A stretch of DNA of 64,000 nucleotides from Paramecium sonneborni (lineage: Eukaryota > Ciliophora > Oligohymenophorea > Peniculida > Parameciidae), in assembly GCA_905182985.1 (NCBI GenBank), contig CAJJDN010000031.1:520840-584839 (forward strand), in the 5' to 3' direction. Shown here piece by piece: positions 1-16,287 of the stretch. The notes under the pieces were generated by a model that was not told where the DNA came from, made no database searches, and saw only the letters and a program-made list of their open reading frames with translations. The position numbers and the translations under genes were made by a program. The stretch's first letter is position 1, and every line of letters begins with the position of its first letter.

Positions 1-182
1 GAATTTAAATAAAATTCATGTTCAATAGGTGGTAATTTAGCTTAGACTTGGATTTTATCAATATAATCATAAACATCCTATTTAGTTTTAAAAGTGGTGT
101 TGTTTTTTTAAATTTAAGGAGTGGTATTTTTGGTTTTTGGTTTATAATTAAAACAGATTTCAGCATAGGTAGCATCAAGCAT
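1..182 (-). CDS. 5' part of an unidentified gene, cut by the window edge
   Basis: With TAA/TAG read as Gln, an ATG at 182 opens a frame running off the left edge (about 60 residues, beginning MLDATYAEICFNY and rich in K, T, Q and N). It lies just downstream of the pyruvate kinase stop on the same strand, with about 55 bp between them, which is normal spacing for such a compact genome. No domain is recognisable in this fragment. Confidence 0.5.
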
Positions 183-237
183 AAATAATTATATAAAAAA
201 CTAAAAATAATGTGTAATGGTTTTTGATAAATAATAA

Positions 238-1870
238 TCAATTGATCCTTTTAACTTTAAGGATATTGGATTCATCTGGATTTTCTTCACTTCCTCCTAA
301 TAAAACAATAGCCTTATCACCAGTTTTAATGATTCCTCTAGTTTTAGCTGATTTGATTGCATAATCAACAAGAGTATCAACTCCTTAGAAACTTGGAACT
401 CTAAGACAGGTAACTCCACTAGTCATAGATAATCCTTTAATAGTTTTATCTTCAGTACTAAAAATGAATGAGAGATAGAAACCTAATGGCTATAATAGGA
501 GCTCTTGGTCTATATTTGGCAACAAGTCTAGCAATTTCTCCAGTAAGTGTAAAACATATAATAACATGAGCTTTAGTTTCAAAACTCATTTAAACAGCAG
601 AAGCAGCTAATGCTTCAGAATCTTCTAAAGAAGATCTATCTTAAATTCTATTCCAATATGTTTTTTCATGATCAACACATTTTTCAGCTTCACAACAAAT
701 CTATAAATAATATTAGTATATAATAATACTCTTCCCATAGTTTCTACAGCAATAATAGGAAATGATCCATTAGCAGTTTCTCCAGATAACATAACACAAT
801 CAGTCCCATCTAATACAGCATTAGCTACATCAGATGCTTCAGCTCTTGTTGGTCTAGGATTAGTTATAATAGATTCCATCATTTATGTTGCTGTTATAAC
901 AGGTTTACCTGCATCTAATGCTCTTTTAATCATCCACTTTTATGCTTAAAATACTTTTTAAGGTGGTATTTCCATTCCTAAATCTCCTCTTGCCACCATT
1001 ATTCCATCTGCTGATTTTAATATTTCATCATAATTTTGCATTCCTTCCTAATTTTCAATCTTTGCTATTATTTTTATCCCACTACCTCTTGGACCTAAAA
1101 TATCTTTCACATCTTCTATATCTTATGCTTTTCTAGTAAATGATAAAAAAACTATATCAATATTGTGTTTTAATCCAAATTTAACCAAATCTTCTTCTTC
1201 TTTCTCAGTAACTGTTGGTAAATCTATTATAGCACCTGGTAATGACATATTCTTTTTTTCTCCAAATTATGCATCATTTTAAACTGTTACTATTACACTG
1301 GCCTATTTAATAATATTCCAAATATATTTTATACCTCTTTTATTTCATCAACTATTGTTACTACACTACCATCTGCTATCAATATTTATGAACCCACATG
1401 CACTGTCTTACATAAACTTTAGTAACTACATGCAATACATTCTGATGTTCCTTCATATGTATAATCAGTAGCTATTTATGTATATTTATTATTATTACTT
1501 ATTTCTAATTTCTATCCTTTCTTTAATACTATCTATTTATGTTCCTTATTTAATCCTGTTCTAATTTCTGGTCCTTTTGTATCTAATGCTATTGCTACTG
1601 GTTTCTCCTTTCTTTATTTAAATGCTTCTCTTAATTTTGCCACTGTCTCTCCATGAACTTTATGATCACCATGTGAAAAATTTAATCTAGCAACACTCAT
1701 TCCTGCATCTATCAATTATACCAGTGTTGCTACATCCCAACAAGCAGGTCTTTTATATTACTCATTTTCTCTTACCCTATTGTACAAATTATCTTTGTTG
1801 CTCTCTTTGAATAATCTGTCTCTGATAAGATTGTTTATAATTCATAATGTGCAAAAGAATCACAATGCAT
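238..1870 (-). CDS. pyruvate kinase
   Basis: Glycolytic enzyme transferring phosphate from phosphoenolpyruvate to ADP, expected in the cytosol. Removing four introns of 26, 32, 29 and 25 nt gives 506 residues, the usual length of the family. Visible blocks in order are [13 protein letters not shown] near the start, [20 protein letters not shown], the catalytic-lysine block IIAKIENQEG, the metal/substrate loop [23 protein letters not shown] and [12 protein letters not shown]. The C-terminal domain follows and ends in VKRIN before TGA. The start is the only ATG in frame ahead of the conserved N-terminal block. About 100 bp containing a short (AT)n run separates it from the next gene upstream. 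Many internal TAA/TAG codons prove the ciliate code. Confidence 0.97.
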
Positions 1871-1972
1871 TTTTCTTATTATAAAATAATTCTTATTTTC
1901 ATTCTAAATCTAATCATCAATTAAATATACCTCAATATATATATATATACAATATTTTATTCAAATTTACAT

Positions 1973-3270
1973 TCATTTTAAATAAGGTCTCAACTTTTAC
2001 TGTAACCTCATTTTATTTTTACTCATTATCATATCACTAGGCAATGTTCTGATACGTATATTCTAATTTAATTAACACTCTGATTTCTACTAAATCAAAA
2101 TGTTTTTCTGCTTATTGATAAATTAACTTTGTTTTTAATTTAACTAAATCTATTTATTTCCATTATCTTACGATTTTGATTTTATTAATTATTAAGTCAT
2201 TCTTTCTACATCTACACTTCTTTTCTAAGCCAAAAAATATTTATTAAACTCATTCAAACTTGGTTATTTTATTAATGGCAAATTTTAAACACTACTCTTT
2301 AAATTCCTATTTTTATCCATCACATATTAAGCTATAATACTATGAGAAGCCTTTCTACTCAAATTATTTATATTTTAATCTCCATGTAATCTAGGAGTCA
2401 AATATTAACTTAATGTATTTTCTACTACTATCTAAATCTTACTAAATTAAGTCTTCTTAAATTACATCTTTGTCATCATCTAAGGAGATGATTCACAAGA
2501 AGAATCAGCTTAATCCTAATCCAATTTATTTATTATAAATTTACAAATCTCTTTGACATCACTTCTTAATATCTTAACAATCTATCTCTTGATACAAATA
2601 TATTATTCTAAGGCTCTTAAATACATGTCTTTCTTTTTAATATCAAACGAGAGCATCTTTATGAATAAACTAACATTCTGATCTTTTTCTCTAATTCAGT
2701 ATCCAATTTTAATATTGGACCTGAATATTAATAATCACTAATTGTTTTAGCTCTCTTGTGTGTAATTCTTTACTATTACGGCAATAAACAACTTCTACTA
2801 CCCGAAACTTTCTATTGCTTCTTAAGGTTTGATCTTTTCATAAATTCTAATTGCATTATTCATATACTATACTGCATTTTTATTCGATTCAACTTTTTCT
2901 TCTTATAAACTACATTATCTCTTGAATGCTAATATACAAACACAAAAGGAGCAAGACTATCTAATCTTTTTTACTTCATACTAATGTGATCATATTAACT
3001 GGCTCTCCTTATATTTCCTTTCTATTTAGGAGTTTCAGATACTGCTTAACTTGCTAACGATATTGCATCCATTATATCTGGTTTTTCTGATCTTACTGAT
3101 TTTCTTGCTGAATTTCTATAATTCGATTAGTTTGGTATCAACAGCATATTTTTAAATTTGGGTTACATTTTCGACTAAAGACCTGATGATAATAAGGTTA
3201 TTAAAGGTAAATCAAAAGAATGAGATCGCTTCATTTTCTAATTTTGTAATTCTAAACATTATAACTTCAT
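1973..3270 (-). CDS. hypothetical basic protein with a helical TPR-like middle
   Basis: Frame of about 400 residues after removing three introns (about 32, 31 and 32 nt; the second and third have alternative borders). The N-terminus is serine/basic-rich. The middle reads like paired amphipathic helices (for example YMNNAIRIYEKIKPQEAIE and YLRALEQYICIKRQIVKIL), suggestive of tetratricopeptide-type repeats but not diagnostic. The C-terminal half is low-complexity and rich in S, K and Q. Two in-frame ATGs (3270 and 3234) are possible starts; the upstream one is listed. Lies head-to-head with the chromodomain gene, with about 90 bp between starts, so they may share a promoter region. Confidence 0.6.
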
Positions 3271-3362
3271 TTATCCTTCCTTTATATTTGTATTTAACCT
3301 ATTTTTTATTGATCTATACACAATTTACATTTAATAATTTTATATAATTTTTCAAAATTATT

Positions 3363-3992
3363 ATGAAAGCATAATTTGAAGTTGAAGCTATTGTTGGTAT
3401 GCGTAAAAATCTTTCTAAAGTTGAATATTTAGTCAAATGGCTTGATTATTCAGAAGAAGAAAATTCATGGTAATTTGTTTTCTTATTTAAAATACTCTAG
3501 GGAATTTAAAGAAAATTTAGTTAGAAATTGTAATGAACTAATCAATCAATTTCATTAAGATCAATTTTTCCAAAAATTTAAAGGTCTCATCACAGATTAT
3601 AAAGAAATTAAAGGAAGTTTGAGAACAGATTAACCTTTTCAAATTGTTCGAGAATTTGAAACTCATTATTTAGTCAAATTTATTAATTAATTTAGATCGC
3701 TTATTATCCAAGAAAGAATATATTCGTTGGCTCCTCTCTAATTAATAAATCAGAAGCTCCAATTGATCTATTATAAGAATTTTATTGTAATTAAGAAGAA
3801 GAAAAAGAGTAAAATTAATACAACAATCAGCGGATTGGATGTATTCTAGAAGTCTATGAAAAATAATCAAATGTTGTTTTATTAGAATCTAAAGAAAGAA
3901 TTTTAGTTGATAACAATATAATTATTGATAGATAACCAGAACTTTTACTTGATTATTTTGAAAATATGAATTGGATCACAATAGTCGAATGA
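3363..3992 (+). CDS. HP1-like chromodomain protein
   Basis: 191 residues after two introns (31 and 23 nt); spliced length divides by three. Residues about 4-55 form a chromodomain: QFEVEAIVGMRKNLSKVEYL, then VKWLDYSEEENSWE and ENLVRNCNELINQF. The aromatic cage that binds methyl-lysine on histone H3 is kept as F, W and Y at the usual spacing. The C-terminal half (about 90-190) has the length and position of a chromo-shadow domain, but similarity is weak by eye. Family knowledge: such proteins read H3K9 or H3K27 methylation, and in ciliates act in heterochromatin and programmed DNA elimination; which role applies here is inference. Confidence 0.85.
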
Positions 3993-4251
3993 TTTTTATT
4001 ATTATTTTTGATTTAGCAAAACTAAACATTTTACATATTATTACAATCATCGTAAGCAATTTAATATTTCTTATCTTTTAGAATTTCACAACTGGTGTCG
4101 ATAAAGTTATCTAAAATTTTCATCTCTTCATTTTTATTTGCAAATTTTGTACAATGAATAAAATAACGTAATTAAGTCAAAGATTTATATCTATGGTTCG
4201 AACTTTCGTTAATGAACTTATATCAATAATAAAAAAAACAAAAATTAAATA

Positions 4252-6065
<1,814 letters not shown>

Positions 6066-6099
6066 AATATAAAAGCATGTTTAATACATCTTATTTTAT

Positions 6100-6397
6100 T
6101 GTGTGATTTTAATAGTAAATAAAATATTTAATAGTTGAATTTTCCAAAAATCAACATAGGTGAAATTGAATCGTCTTCTTAACAAGTTCTAATGTTTGAA
6201 TTTTCTTCGTTCAAAAAAGATTCTTGCTTTTGTACTAGAATTTACATTTTTCTTAAGATTTTAGAATGATTTCTGGGTAATTTTAGGGAATCTAGCATTT
6301 TGTGTAAATCTATTAAATTCATATCTGGCCTTTAGACAAATTCGATGATTTATTTTGGACAATAAGCTAAATTATGAAAGGGTAAATATGTTGACAT
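6100..6397 (-). CDS. small hypothetical protein, convergent with the poly-Asn gene
   Basis: ATG at 6397 opens a frame that looks protein-like (PDMNLIDLHKMLDSLK, NEENSNIRTCQEDD). No TGA occurs in this frame until the far side of the AAT array, so the true 3' end is uncertain; the end given is where the composition stops looking coding. An alternative using a 28-nt intron would stop after about 53 residues. It starts 166 bp from the divergent gene at 6564. Unrecognised. Confidence 0.35.
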
Positions 6398-6563
6398 TTT
6401 TTATTCGTTAAAAAACAAAGTATAATAATAAAGAAAATTAATTGAAAATCTTTTTCTTCGAATTAACCTATCTAAAATATCATGTACTTAATGTATCAGA
6501 TGATATAAATATCGTAACAAAATATTTTAATTGAAGATATTTAAATTATAAAAAACAAGTTTA

Positions 6564-8618
6564 ATGAACGCCAAAACCTTCTCTCATTATTTTCGACAAT
6601 TAGATTTATTCACTAAACCTGTACAACTGCTAATTAAAAAAGAAGAAGGTCACAAAACGACTATCGGAGCTTCACTCTCTTTGATTGTTATAGTTGTGAT
6701 GTCGATATTTTTTGTGAATAGTTTAATTGTTTATGCAGATCGTTCAAAACCAGTCACATTAACAACAGAAGTATATCATGCAGAACCAAAATTATTTGAA
6801 TTATAGCCTAACAATTTTACTTTATAGTTTGGTTTTTAAGATGCTACATTTGCCACATATATAGATGAATCCATTTATTTTGTCGAACCTTTTCTTGTAA
6901 GCAAATCAGTAGAAATGTATTCAAATTCTTTAATTTTAGAATAAATGGTACTTAATAGTCTGTATACAATTATGCTGAGTTACCATTAGTATAATGTTCG
7001 AAAGATATAATAAAATAAGATTCATTAGCAGAATATTTTTCACATTTTGATCTAGCCACAAATTTTTGTATTGATTGGAATAAAATTGATAAGATAAATA
7101 TGTAAGGAACTTTTGATGCTGTGAATTATCAATATATTTTACTAAAATTTAAAATGTGTACTGAAAAGAATAAAAAAAAAAGTATATTTCATTAATATCC
7201 TAGGTATTTCTGAATGTAAGAGTAAGGAAGAAATAATGAAAAAGTTGAATCACAATTATTTATCATTATAAATGTCATCATATTATGTTGATTTATAAAC
7301 AACTTAAAGTCCTTACATACCTAAAGGAGAAGATTTATTCACAACTATTTCAAGTTAAATTTTCAAAGAAATTACTATCTATTTACAACCAGTCACTACA
7401 TATACTGATTCAGGAGCCTTCTTTTCTGATATTCATTATGATACAACACTTAAATATTTACATCATACTGAAATGATTGATTTTAATGAAGAAGATTTAA
7501 TAGCAAATGTAGCAATTAGAATGCATACAATAGAATAAGTTAATTATAGGTAATATACAAGAATTCAGGCACTTTTAGCTGAATTAGGAGGATTATGGAA
7601 TGTCTTATTTACTATTTCTATGCTAATCTAAATTCCATTTAGTAGTATTTCTTATAAACTTTAAATTATTAATTCATTATTTAATTTCGATGGATAAGAG
7701 GAGACTATTAATGATGACTAAGATAATTTTCTATTTAGTCATCAAGATGCTCCAATTATCAATAGCAAATAATCTAGTAAGATTTATGCAGAGAATATTC
7801 AGAAAAATACTTTAAATGATATTTAATAAACAAATAGAAAATTAATTTCACCAATTAAAATTGGTAATACTCCTTTGAAAAAATCAAAATTTTAGAGATA
7901 AGATTCTTTTAGATCATCTATTAAATCTTCATATAAGGTCTAACAAAAACTTCAAGAGCTTAATTAATAATGCATGAAAATATAAAATGCAGGTACTTTA
8001 GATGAAGATATTAAAGTTAAAACTATTGACAAACTTAATTAATAAGTTAAAGGATTTTTTTAGACTGTTTCAAAAAAATTAACTATTCCATATTATAAAT
8101 ATATACTTAGTTTATTAAAATTATTTCAAGATGATTAATAGGTTAAATAAATGAATTTTTCAATTAATAGAATGGAGAAGTCTTTTGATATTTTATATAT
8201 CATAAAGAAATTACATGAAATTGATAAATTAAAAATGATATTACTAACCAAAGAACAAATAAAATTATTTGATTACCTTCCAAAACCAACAATTTCTTCA
8301 AATCCTGAAAAAGAAATTTCGGGACATTAATATTTCTCGATATTAAAACCTATAAAAACCAACTATTAAATGGCTCTTGAAGCTTAATAAGCCTATAAGG
8401 AAATATTATTTAAAATACATGATCCAATAAACAAACAATTAGTTGAATGCATGGATGAAAATATTTTAGAATTTTTATAATTTTAATTATGTAGAAATGA
8501 TGGAGAATAGTAAGAAGATGATTTACTTAATGATGGAACTATTTAAGAAGCTAAATAAAGAGTTAATTCAGATCAAATATTAGATAACTTTGACAATACC
8601 AGCTAATAAAATATATGA
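6564..8618 (+). CDS. membrane protein with two transmembrane segments, ciliate-type family
   Basis: 669 residues after two introns (23 and 22 nt). Residues about 35-55 (SLSLIVIVVMSIFFVNSLIV) are a clear membrane helix close to the N-terminus. A long, probably non-cytosolic domain follows with scattered Cys (PLVQCSKD, NFCIDW, FKMCTEK). A second hydrophobic segment (GGLWNVLFTISMLIQIPF) lies near residue 310, then a polar, Q- and K-rich tail of about 330 residues. This arrangement matches a large ciliate family of two-pass membrane proteins of unknown function; that assignment rests on memory of the pattern. Divergent from the small gene at 6397. Confidence 0.75.
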
Positions 8619-8712
8619 ATATACATAATTGTTTCTTATTCAAAGAAAATTAAAATAGTTTTTTTTTAATTTAAAACATTATTTTTGATAAAAAAATACT
8701 ACAATATTTAAA

Positions 8713-10220
<1,508 letters not shown>

Positions 10221-11289
10221 TTTATTAATAAATTTTAATATGTTAAACTAATTTACTTTTTATTCTAATTCTATATTAAATCTATTTCAATTTATCAATA
10301 ATAATATTCACTAATAAACATAAAAAGTTATATCTATTCAAACTTTATGAAATAAATAATAAAAATTTTATTATTATATATTAATTTGACAGAAAATTAG
10401 AAATAATTATTTTAAAACTCAAATTGTTAACTCAAAAGTGAAATTGCAAAATTAATATTCTTCTATATTTTAATATTGTAAAAAAGGAAAGATTTATCTT
10501 AAATTATTATTAATCTAATTATTTAAAGCTTTCTCACTTTATTCTTTTCATCATTTTTGTTAAAATTTATACATTCAATTTTCAAAAGTTATAATCTCTC
10601 TCAGTTATTCGAATTCTATAATTACAAATTAATTTTAAATTCCTCCAACTATCATCATGATCTTATTTATAATCATGATATATTTACATGCAACAACTTT
10701 GTTAAAGATTATATTTCTAATTTTTAAGAATTATTAAATAAAGAAAATATTTGAAATTGTAAATTTAGTAAATAATTTTGAAATAAAATTTAAACCGTGA
10801 AATAGCAAGTAACTACTTAAAAATTATTAAATTGATCATACAGATTAAAATTTATACCTAAATGAATCTAAAAAATAATTAAATTTTTCATATTTTCAGT
10901 TATGAATCTTTATATAATATAAACTCAGTAATTAAGTCTTTAAAGTATAAGTTATAATTTATTTTAATAATTTAATAATGGTTTGTTATTTTCTAGTGAT
11001 TATAGAAACTTGAGTATTAGAAGTACATAAATAAGAATTAATTTGTTTTAGAAAAAAGACTGTTAAGGATGAATATATATCGACAATTAATTGATGAATG
11101 AAAATGAGTAATTTAATATAACATTATGTAACTTTATGTAATAGACTTAAATGAAATTAAACTCATCTTTAAGTGAAATATTGATTTGATTATTATAGTT
11201 AATAATAAATATTGTGAATATTCTTTAAAAGTTATTTATTATATATTTTTTTTACAATTTAATTTTATTATAATTTAAAATAAATCGTT
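10221..11289. other. divergent intergenic region
   Basis: Long AT-rich spacer between the CK1 start and the next plus-strand start. The only coding-looking stretch is a 35-codon minus-strand frame at 10582-10689 (begins MQIYHDYKQDHDDSW), too short to accept alone; it could be an exon. Otherwise nothing recognised. Confidence 0.5.
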
Positions 11290-12518
11290 ATGATTCGAAC
11301 AGGTTCAGGAGTTCAAATTCAAAAATTGCAGATACCTCTTTAATAAATTAATCCATTTAATGGGCAAATTCGATATAGCAATCCATATTCAGATGCACCT
11401 AGCACTCCTTAGAAATCGATAATAGGTTAATAAATTAGAGGATCATCAACATTTACACCTAATAAAAGCTAATAGCAATTTTATTTTAAAGAGAATTCTA
11501 ATACAATTGAAAGTAAGATATAATCATTAGTTAATGAGAATTACTTTCTAAATTTGGAATTAGAAAAAGCAAGAAATGAATTATAAAATAATGCTTAATA
11601 GTATGAATAGTTACATTTAATAAAAGAGAGAGTTAGCAAATTAGAAGAATTAATAGACACACAATATAGTGAAATAGAAATATGGAAATTAAAATATTAA
11701 AAAGCAGCAGCTGGAGATTCAAGACTAGAAATAAATTAAATGGAATAATAAATATTTAATGTTATTGATGAAAATGAAAGATTAAATAAGATTATATCTA
11801 ATTTGGAATAATAACAATAAGAAAAGGATTAAGAGATAAAAACTCTAATGATGACAATTTAAAAATAAGAGCTGGAGATGAAAAAATAAAAGGAAAAATT
11901 AATAGTATTTGAGAAAACAAATAAACCTGCTGTTTAATGTAATCCATTTGCAATTGAAAACAAAAAATAATCAAAATCTACAACAAGTGATTTAAAGCAA
12001 AGTAAATCTAAAATCAACGATTCCGATTCAAATAGGAAGAAAAGTGATCATATCTAAAAATAAGCTTAAACAAAAAATTAATAGGATATTAATGATTTAC
12101 AGAATTAAATAAAATAATTATAATCTGATAAATTATAGTTGGAGATAATTGCAGAAGAATTATAAGAAAAATTATAAAAATAAAACTGTGAAAAAAGCGA
12201 GAAAAAAGATTCTTAAAAAGATTTCAACTAAGATTAAAACTTTTCAAGACTAAAACAAGTAATACTTCAAATAATATGATATAGGAACTTTCAAATTAAC
12301 AAATACTAATACTTGAAGAATTTAAGAAGTATAAGGTTTGTTAGTAACAAAATTTAATGATTAAAGAACAACTTATTTAATGGGAGTTATTTTTGAAGTC
12401 TCTTAATAGTCAAATATAGAATAAAAATGATCAAGATGATTGTGTTGATGCTACTATTGAGGAATTTCAAAATAGCTCATCAAATTGCCTAAAATTAATT
12501 GATTAATTTCAGAAATGA
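11290..12518 (+). CDS. coiled-coil protein
   Basis: 400 residues after one 26-nt intron. The N-terminal 75 residues are polar and contain RYSNPYSDAPSTPQKS, a likely phosphorylated tail. From about residue 80 the sequence becomes long heptad-like helix rich in E, K, Q and L (LEELIDTQYSEIEIWKLKYQ; LQLEIIAEELQEKLQKQN). The C-terminus ends KLIDQFQK before TGA. No catalytic motif. Likely structural or cytoskeletal, but that is inference from composition only. Confidence 0.75.
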
Positions 12519-12563
12519 TTATATATATGATATTTAGACTTGTTAATTAATTAATCTAAACTA

Positions 12564-12842
12564 ATGAATCAAACATCTATTTTTGAATATCTTGATAACT
12601 TACAATTATAAATAACAGATCCAACTCAAAAATAATTAGAATATTTTAACAATAAAAAAGTGATAATAACTTCATAAAGATAAATTGCTATAACTAAATT
12701 TAAATCTCCTTAGAATGTTCGCTAAGAACAATAATTTTTAAAATTGAGAAAGACTTTGTCATAATAAGAATTTGGAGAGAAGTAAATATATTTTAATTAT
12801 CAAAAAATGAACAATTATAAGTCAAGAATTGCTTTCTAATGA
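12564..12842 (+). CDS. small hypothetical protein
   Basis: Uninterrupted 92-codon frame beginning MNQTSIFEYLDNLQLQITDP and ending KSRIAFQ before TGA. Starts only 45 bp after the stop of the coiled-coil gene upstream, same strand. Composition (Q, K, N, F) resembles neighbouring genes; no motif recognised. Confidence 0.5.
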
Positions 12843-12946
12843 TTTTTATAATAAATTTATATCTAATTACAATATCATTATTTAATTAAATCTGAGTGTA
12901 TTAAAATTTAGAATTATTAAGAATAGATCAATGTAATTCATTCTAA

Positions 12947-13357
12947 ATGGGTAAACTTAGATGTAAAATATAAATTTAAAATTATAGATATCAGTACAAA
13001 AACTTAGATTTTCTAAAACTTCACATTTTTATAAAAACTAAATAAATAATAGCGCAATACCTTTAAGTTAATTATAATTCATAATTAGAGAGTATCAAAA
13101 CAAATAAAAAGCATCATTCAGTTTTGAGAGAAATGTAAATAACAATCTCTAATTCAGACAACCACATAAACTTTGATTTTCATCGCTTAAAGCCAAGTAT
13201 TACAAAATTTAAGTAATCTCAAATAATTATAGATCTAAAAGTACAACTATTTATATAGAATCTTTCATAAAATGTTTATCCATTCCTAAAATAAAAATCT
13301 CAATCGAATAAATAACATAAATTTTCTATATGGATTAAATACAATGCTTAAAAATGA
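12947..13357 (+). CDS. small hypothetical protein
   Basis: 136-codon frame without introns, beginning MGKLRCKIQIQNYRYQYKN and including ITISNSDNHINFDFHRLKP. The same frame stays open and protein-like for about 70 codons after the TGA at 13355 (NNQFKDLIRSFDLQIYKKSG...), so the 3' end may be wrong, or a sequence error may have created the TGA. An overlapping frame from 12931 is also open for about 90 codons. Unrecognised. Confidence 0.4.
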
Positions 13358-13647
13358 AATAATTAATTTAAGGATCTTATACGCAGCTTTGATTTACAGA
13401 TATATAAGAAATCAGGCAATCATAATTAAAGAAACTATCATTTAATATTTATTCTTATTCTTCTAGTTAATTAAGTTCAAAAAAAAGTCTAAGCTTAAAA
13501 ATTATACTAGTAGTGTATAAACTTCCATTATTTGTGCTAAAAGAAAATGTTGATATCGCATTAAGATTCAATATTTATTTCCAAAGAATCGATTTTAGTA
13601 ATTTTGACTATTATAATATTTTTTATTTTAGAAATTATTATATTAAT

Positions 13648-14388
13648 ATGTCTGAAAACTTGTTAATTTAAAAAGACTATTAACAAGAGAATTAACAAAT
13701 CAAACAATAATTACTCCAATATTTAGTTAAAGTCTCAAAAATGCTTGATGAAGAATATGAAGAAATTCTTTAATTTGGTTCTGATTCTGATCCAAATGAT
13801 ATTATTAATTCATTATTTATTATAGAAGATGCTAGATAAGAATAGCATAAGGTATAATAATTAATATTGATTTAGTTAGATAAATAATAATTAGAGGAAT
13901 TGAAGATAGAAATTGAATCCTAGAAATAATAAATTATTTCTTTACAACAATAAAATGAAAAAATTTAAATAGCAAAAAATTAATAAGAATTTAATTCTGA
14001 AATTAGATAGTTAGAGATCAAGATTAATGAATTATCATTAGCTCTTATTCAAAGCAAAGAAGAGAAAATCATTTACATGGAGTAATCTCAAAAATAGATA
14101 TAATAACTTAAAGAATAGGAATTAGAATTGAAAAACAAATTATAAATACTTTAATTTGAATAATAAAAAAAGTCTTCATTTGAAGAATCAGATGAGAAAG
14201 TTAGAGTTAGAAAAAGTTCTAAAGATTATATTGAAGAGGATTTATCAAAATAATCTGTTTCACCTCAAACATAAAAATTTAAATTAGATTATTCTAAAAT
14301 AAGTCTTGCCTAAAATTTGAAAAAATTAACAAAGATAGATTAAGTTTAAGGAGCATCAAAAGCATCATTTAAGTTTGGCAATAAATGA
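13648..14388 (+). CDS. coiled-coil protein
   Basis: 246 residues, no intron. A short acidic N-terminal region (LQFGSDSDPNDIINSLF) is followed by about 110 residues of continuous heptad-like helix (LEELKIEIESQKQQIISLQQ; EIRQLEIKINELSLALIQ). A basic, serine-rich tail ends KASFKFGNK. No enzymatic motif. Same strand as the preceding small genes. Confidence 0.7.
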
Positions 14389-14864
14389 ATTTTTCAATTA
14401 ATATCCTTTATGTTTAATTTTTGAATTTAAAGTATTTTATTTTTAAATTTATCCTTCTATTTTTATTTTGACTCTTTCTAACTATCCATTATAAAATTTT
14501 TCATTTAAAGAAATTTACGAATATTGCTAAATCAATAATTTAATTAAAAATTACGATAATATCATTTGTATTTAAATCTTAATAATATATGGTTATATTA
14601 TTTATATGATTTATTCTCATAAAATATTTAAAAAATTTTTGTCGAATAAATAAAATTTTGTAATAAAATTCTCCATTAAATAATTGTATTACTTTTTTTA
14701 TTTTTTTTATATTTCATCAATGATCTAACCCTAAATATCTCTTAGGTTTTCTATTCGGTAGTAATTGGAAATGTTTTGATGATTTATAAATCTTTTTTAT
14801 TCATATTTTTATAAATAATGTATTTATATAAATAATTAGGTATTAAAACAAAATTTGTTATAAA
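14389..14864. other. convergent intergenic region
   Basis: Spacer between two converging gene ends, very AT-rich, with T and A homopolymer runs. One CCCTAA-like string near 14729 is isolated and is not a telomere. No gene recognised. Confidence 0.5.
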
Positions 14865-16287
14865 TCATAAATAATAAATATTTTCAAAATTTTAGAACAA
14901 TTTTTCATTAAAAGCTTCAGGATATAGCAAATGTATTTATTTATCAAATTTATAGTTCGTTTTATTCTCCTCAACTTTGGTTAGAAAATCGTAATCTTCA
15001 TCTTCTTCTTAAAATTCAGGAATTTCATTATTCTATTTGAGATGATTTGGTATTTAAATATAACTAATTTGAATTCAATAAAGTATTCATACTTGGATGA
15101 AAAATTATTTTTGAATCCTTAAAATATACTTTCATCAAACTTATGTCTGAATTAATTGCAATACATTACCAATTTACTTTATTGTTTGATATTTCCTTAA
15201 ATATTATCAAAATAATTGCTTTATATTTAATTTAAACTTTGTGAAACTAAATAATGAATTTAATTAAATACATATCTTTTCTAGTATTAGTTTAGATTTT
15301 TATGTATTAAATTGAATTTCTTTAAGTTAATTCTATGTACCTTTTTAATTTTATTCATATAAATTTAAATATTCGATAATCATCTCTAATAAATTGGGGG
15401 TAATCTTAGAATATAGATATGAAATACCTTATATTCTACATCATAATATTCAAATCCTTTAATAAATCTATTTTAATTAATAAATGAGTCTAATTAATTA
15501 CAAAAATTAGATAGTAATCTTGTGATTTCAGCAATTTGAAGAAGTTCTTCAAGTTTGAATTGTTCTATTTTTTTAATCAAAATATTAAATGCAACAAGTG
15601 AACAAGTATAATATTTAAATAAATCATTAAGAATAGTTAGAAAAACATATTAATTTAATTTATATTTAAGATGTCCATTTTTTTTGGTATCTATAACTTC
15701 AAAAGCCTTTTATACAAATTGTATAATTAAATTGATTTCATTTTTGGTTTAACAAGTAGATAGTTAATTAAAGTATAAATATTTTTCTTTTTTGTATAAT
15801 GTCAAGGAGAATGAAGTTCTTAATTACTAGGATTTGAATTTGATATAAAGGTAATATTTAGAAATCAACTCATGTATTAATAATTTATGATTGTTTTTAT
15901 TTCTTTCTTATCGATTCTCTATACTAGGTAAATCTAACTCACAAAATTCTTTTAAAAGAATACCATCATTCACACACCTGATCAATTTTTGTGACCAAAA
16001 TACCTATCTATTATAATCAAATTTTTGATTATGATAATCCATCCATCTTCATCAGTATGATTTTATTTTAATTTTCGTATTATAGAACCAAAAGCGATTC
16101 TTCTATCTGTTTGTTTATCATAACCAGAAAGTGCATTTAATATAATTTTAATATCACTCTCATCTGGAGGATAAGTATTTACATAAGTAGCTGCTAATCT
16201 CGCCTATATAATCAATTTAATTATTTATACTCTTTCAAAAGCTGTCTCTGCTCCTACTGTTGCACAAAATCGTGTTATGAAATTCAT
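14865..16287 (-). CDS. ANTH-domain (AP180/CALM-type) endocytic adaptor
   Basis: 432 residues after five introns (27, 26, 23, 19 and 29 nt); spliced length divides by three. The N-terminal half has the ANTH layout: YPPDESDIKIILNALS, then a repeat-helix segment RIAFGSIIRKLKQNHTDEDG, WIIIIKNLIIIDRC, NDGILLKEF, and later helices such as LLQIAEITRLLSNFCNQLDS. ANTH domains bind PIP2 and clathrin-coat partners at the plasma membrane. The C-terminal third is polar with acidic clusters (PEFQEEDEDYDFLTKVEENK) and aromatic residues, compatible with coat-binding tails. The lysine-rich lipid-binding motif was not clearly seen, so the assignment rests on overall pattern. Confidence 0.7.

Noticed and set aside
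14725..14740. Telomere-like CTAACCCTAA string
   Set aside because: Single occurrence inside an intergenic region; no tandem array.
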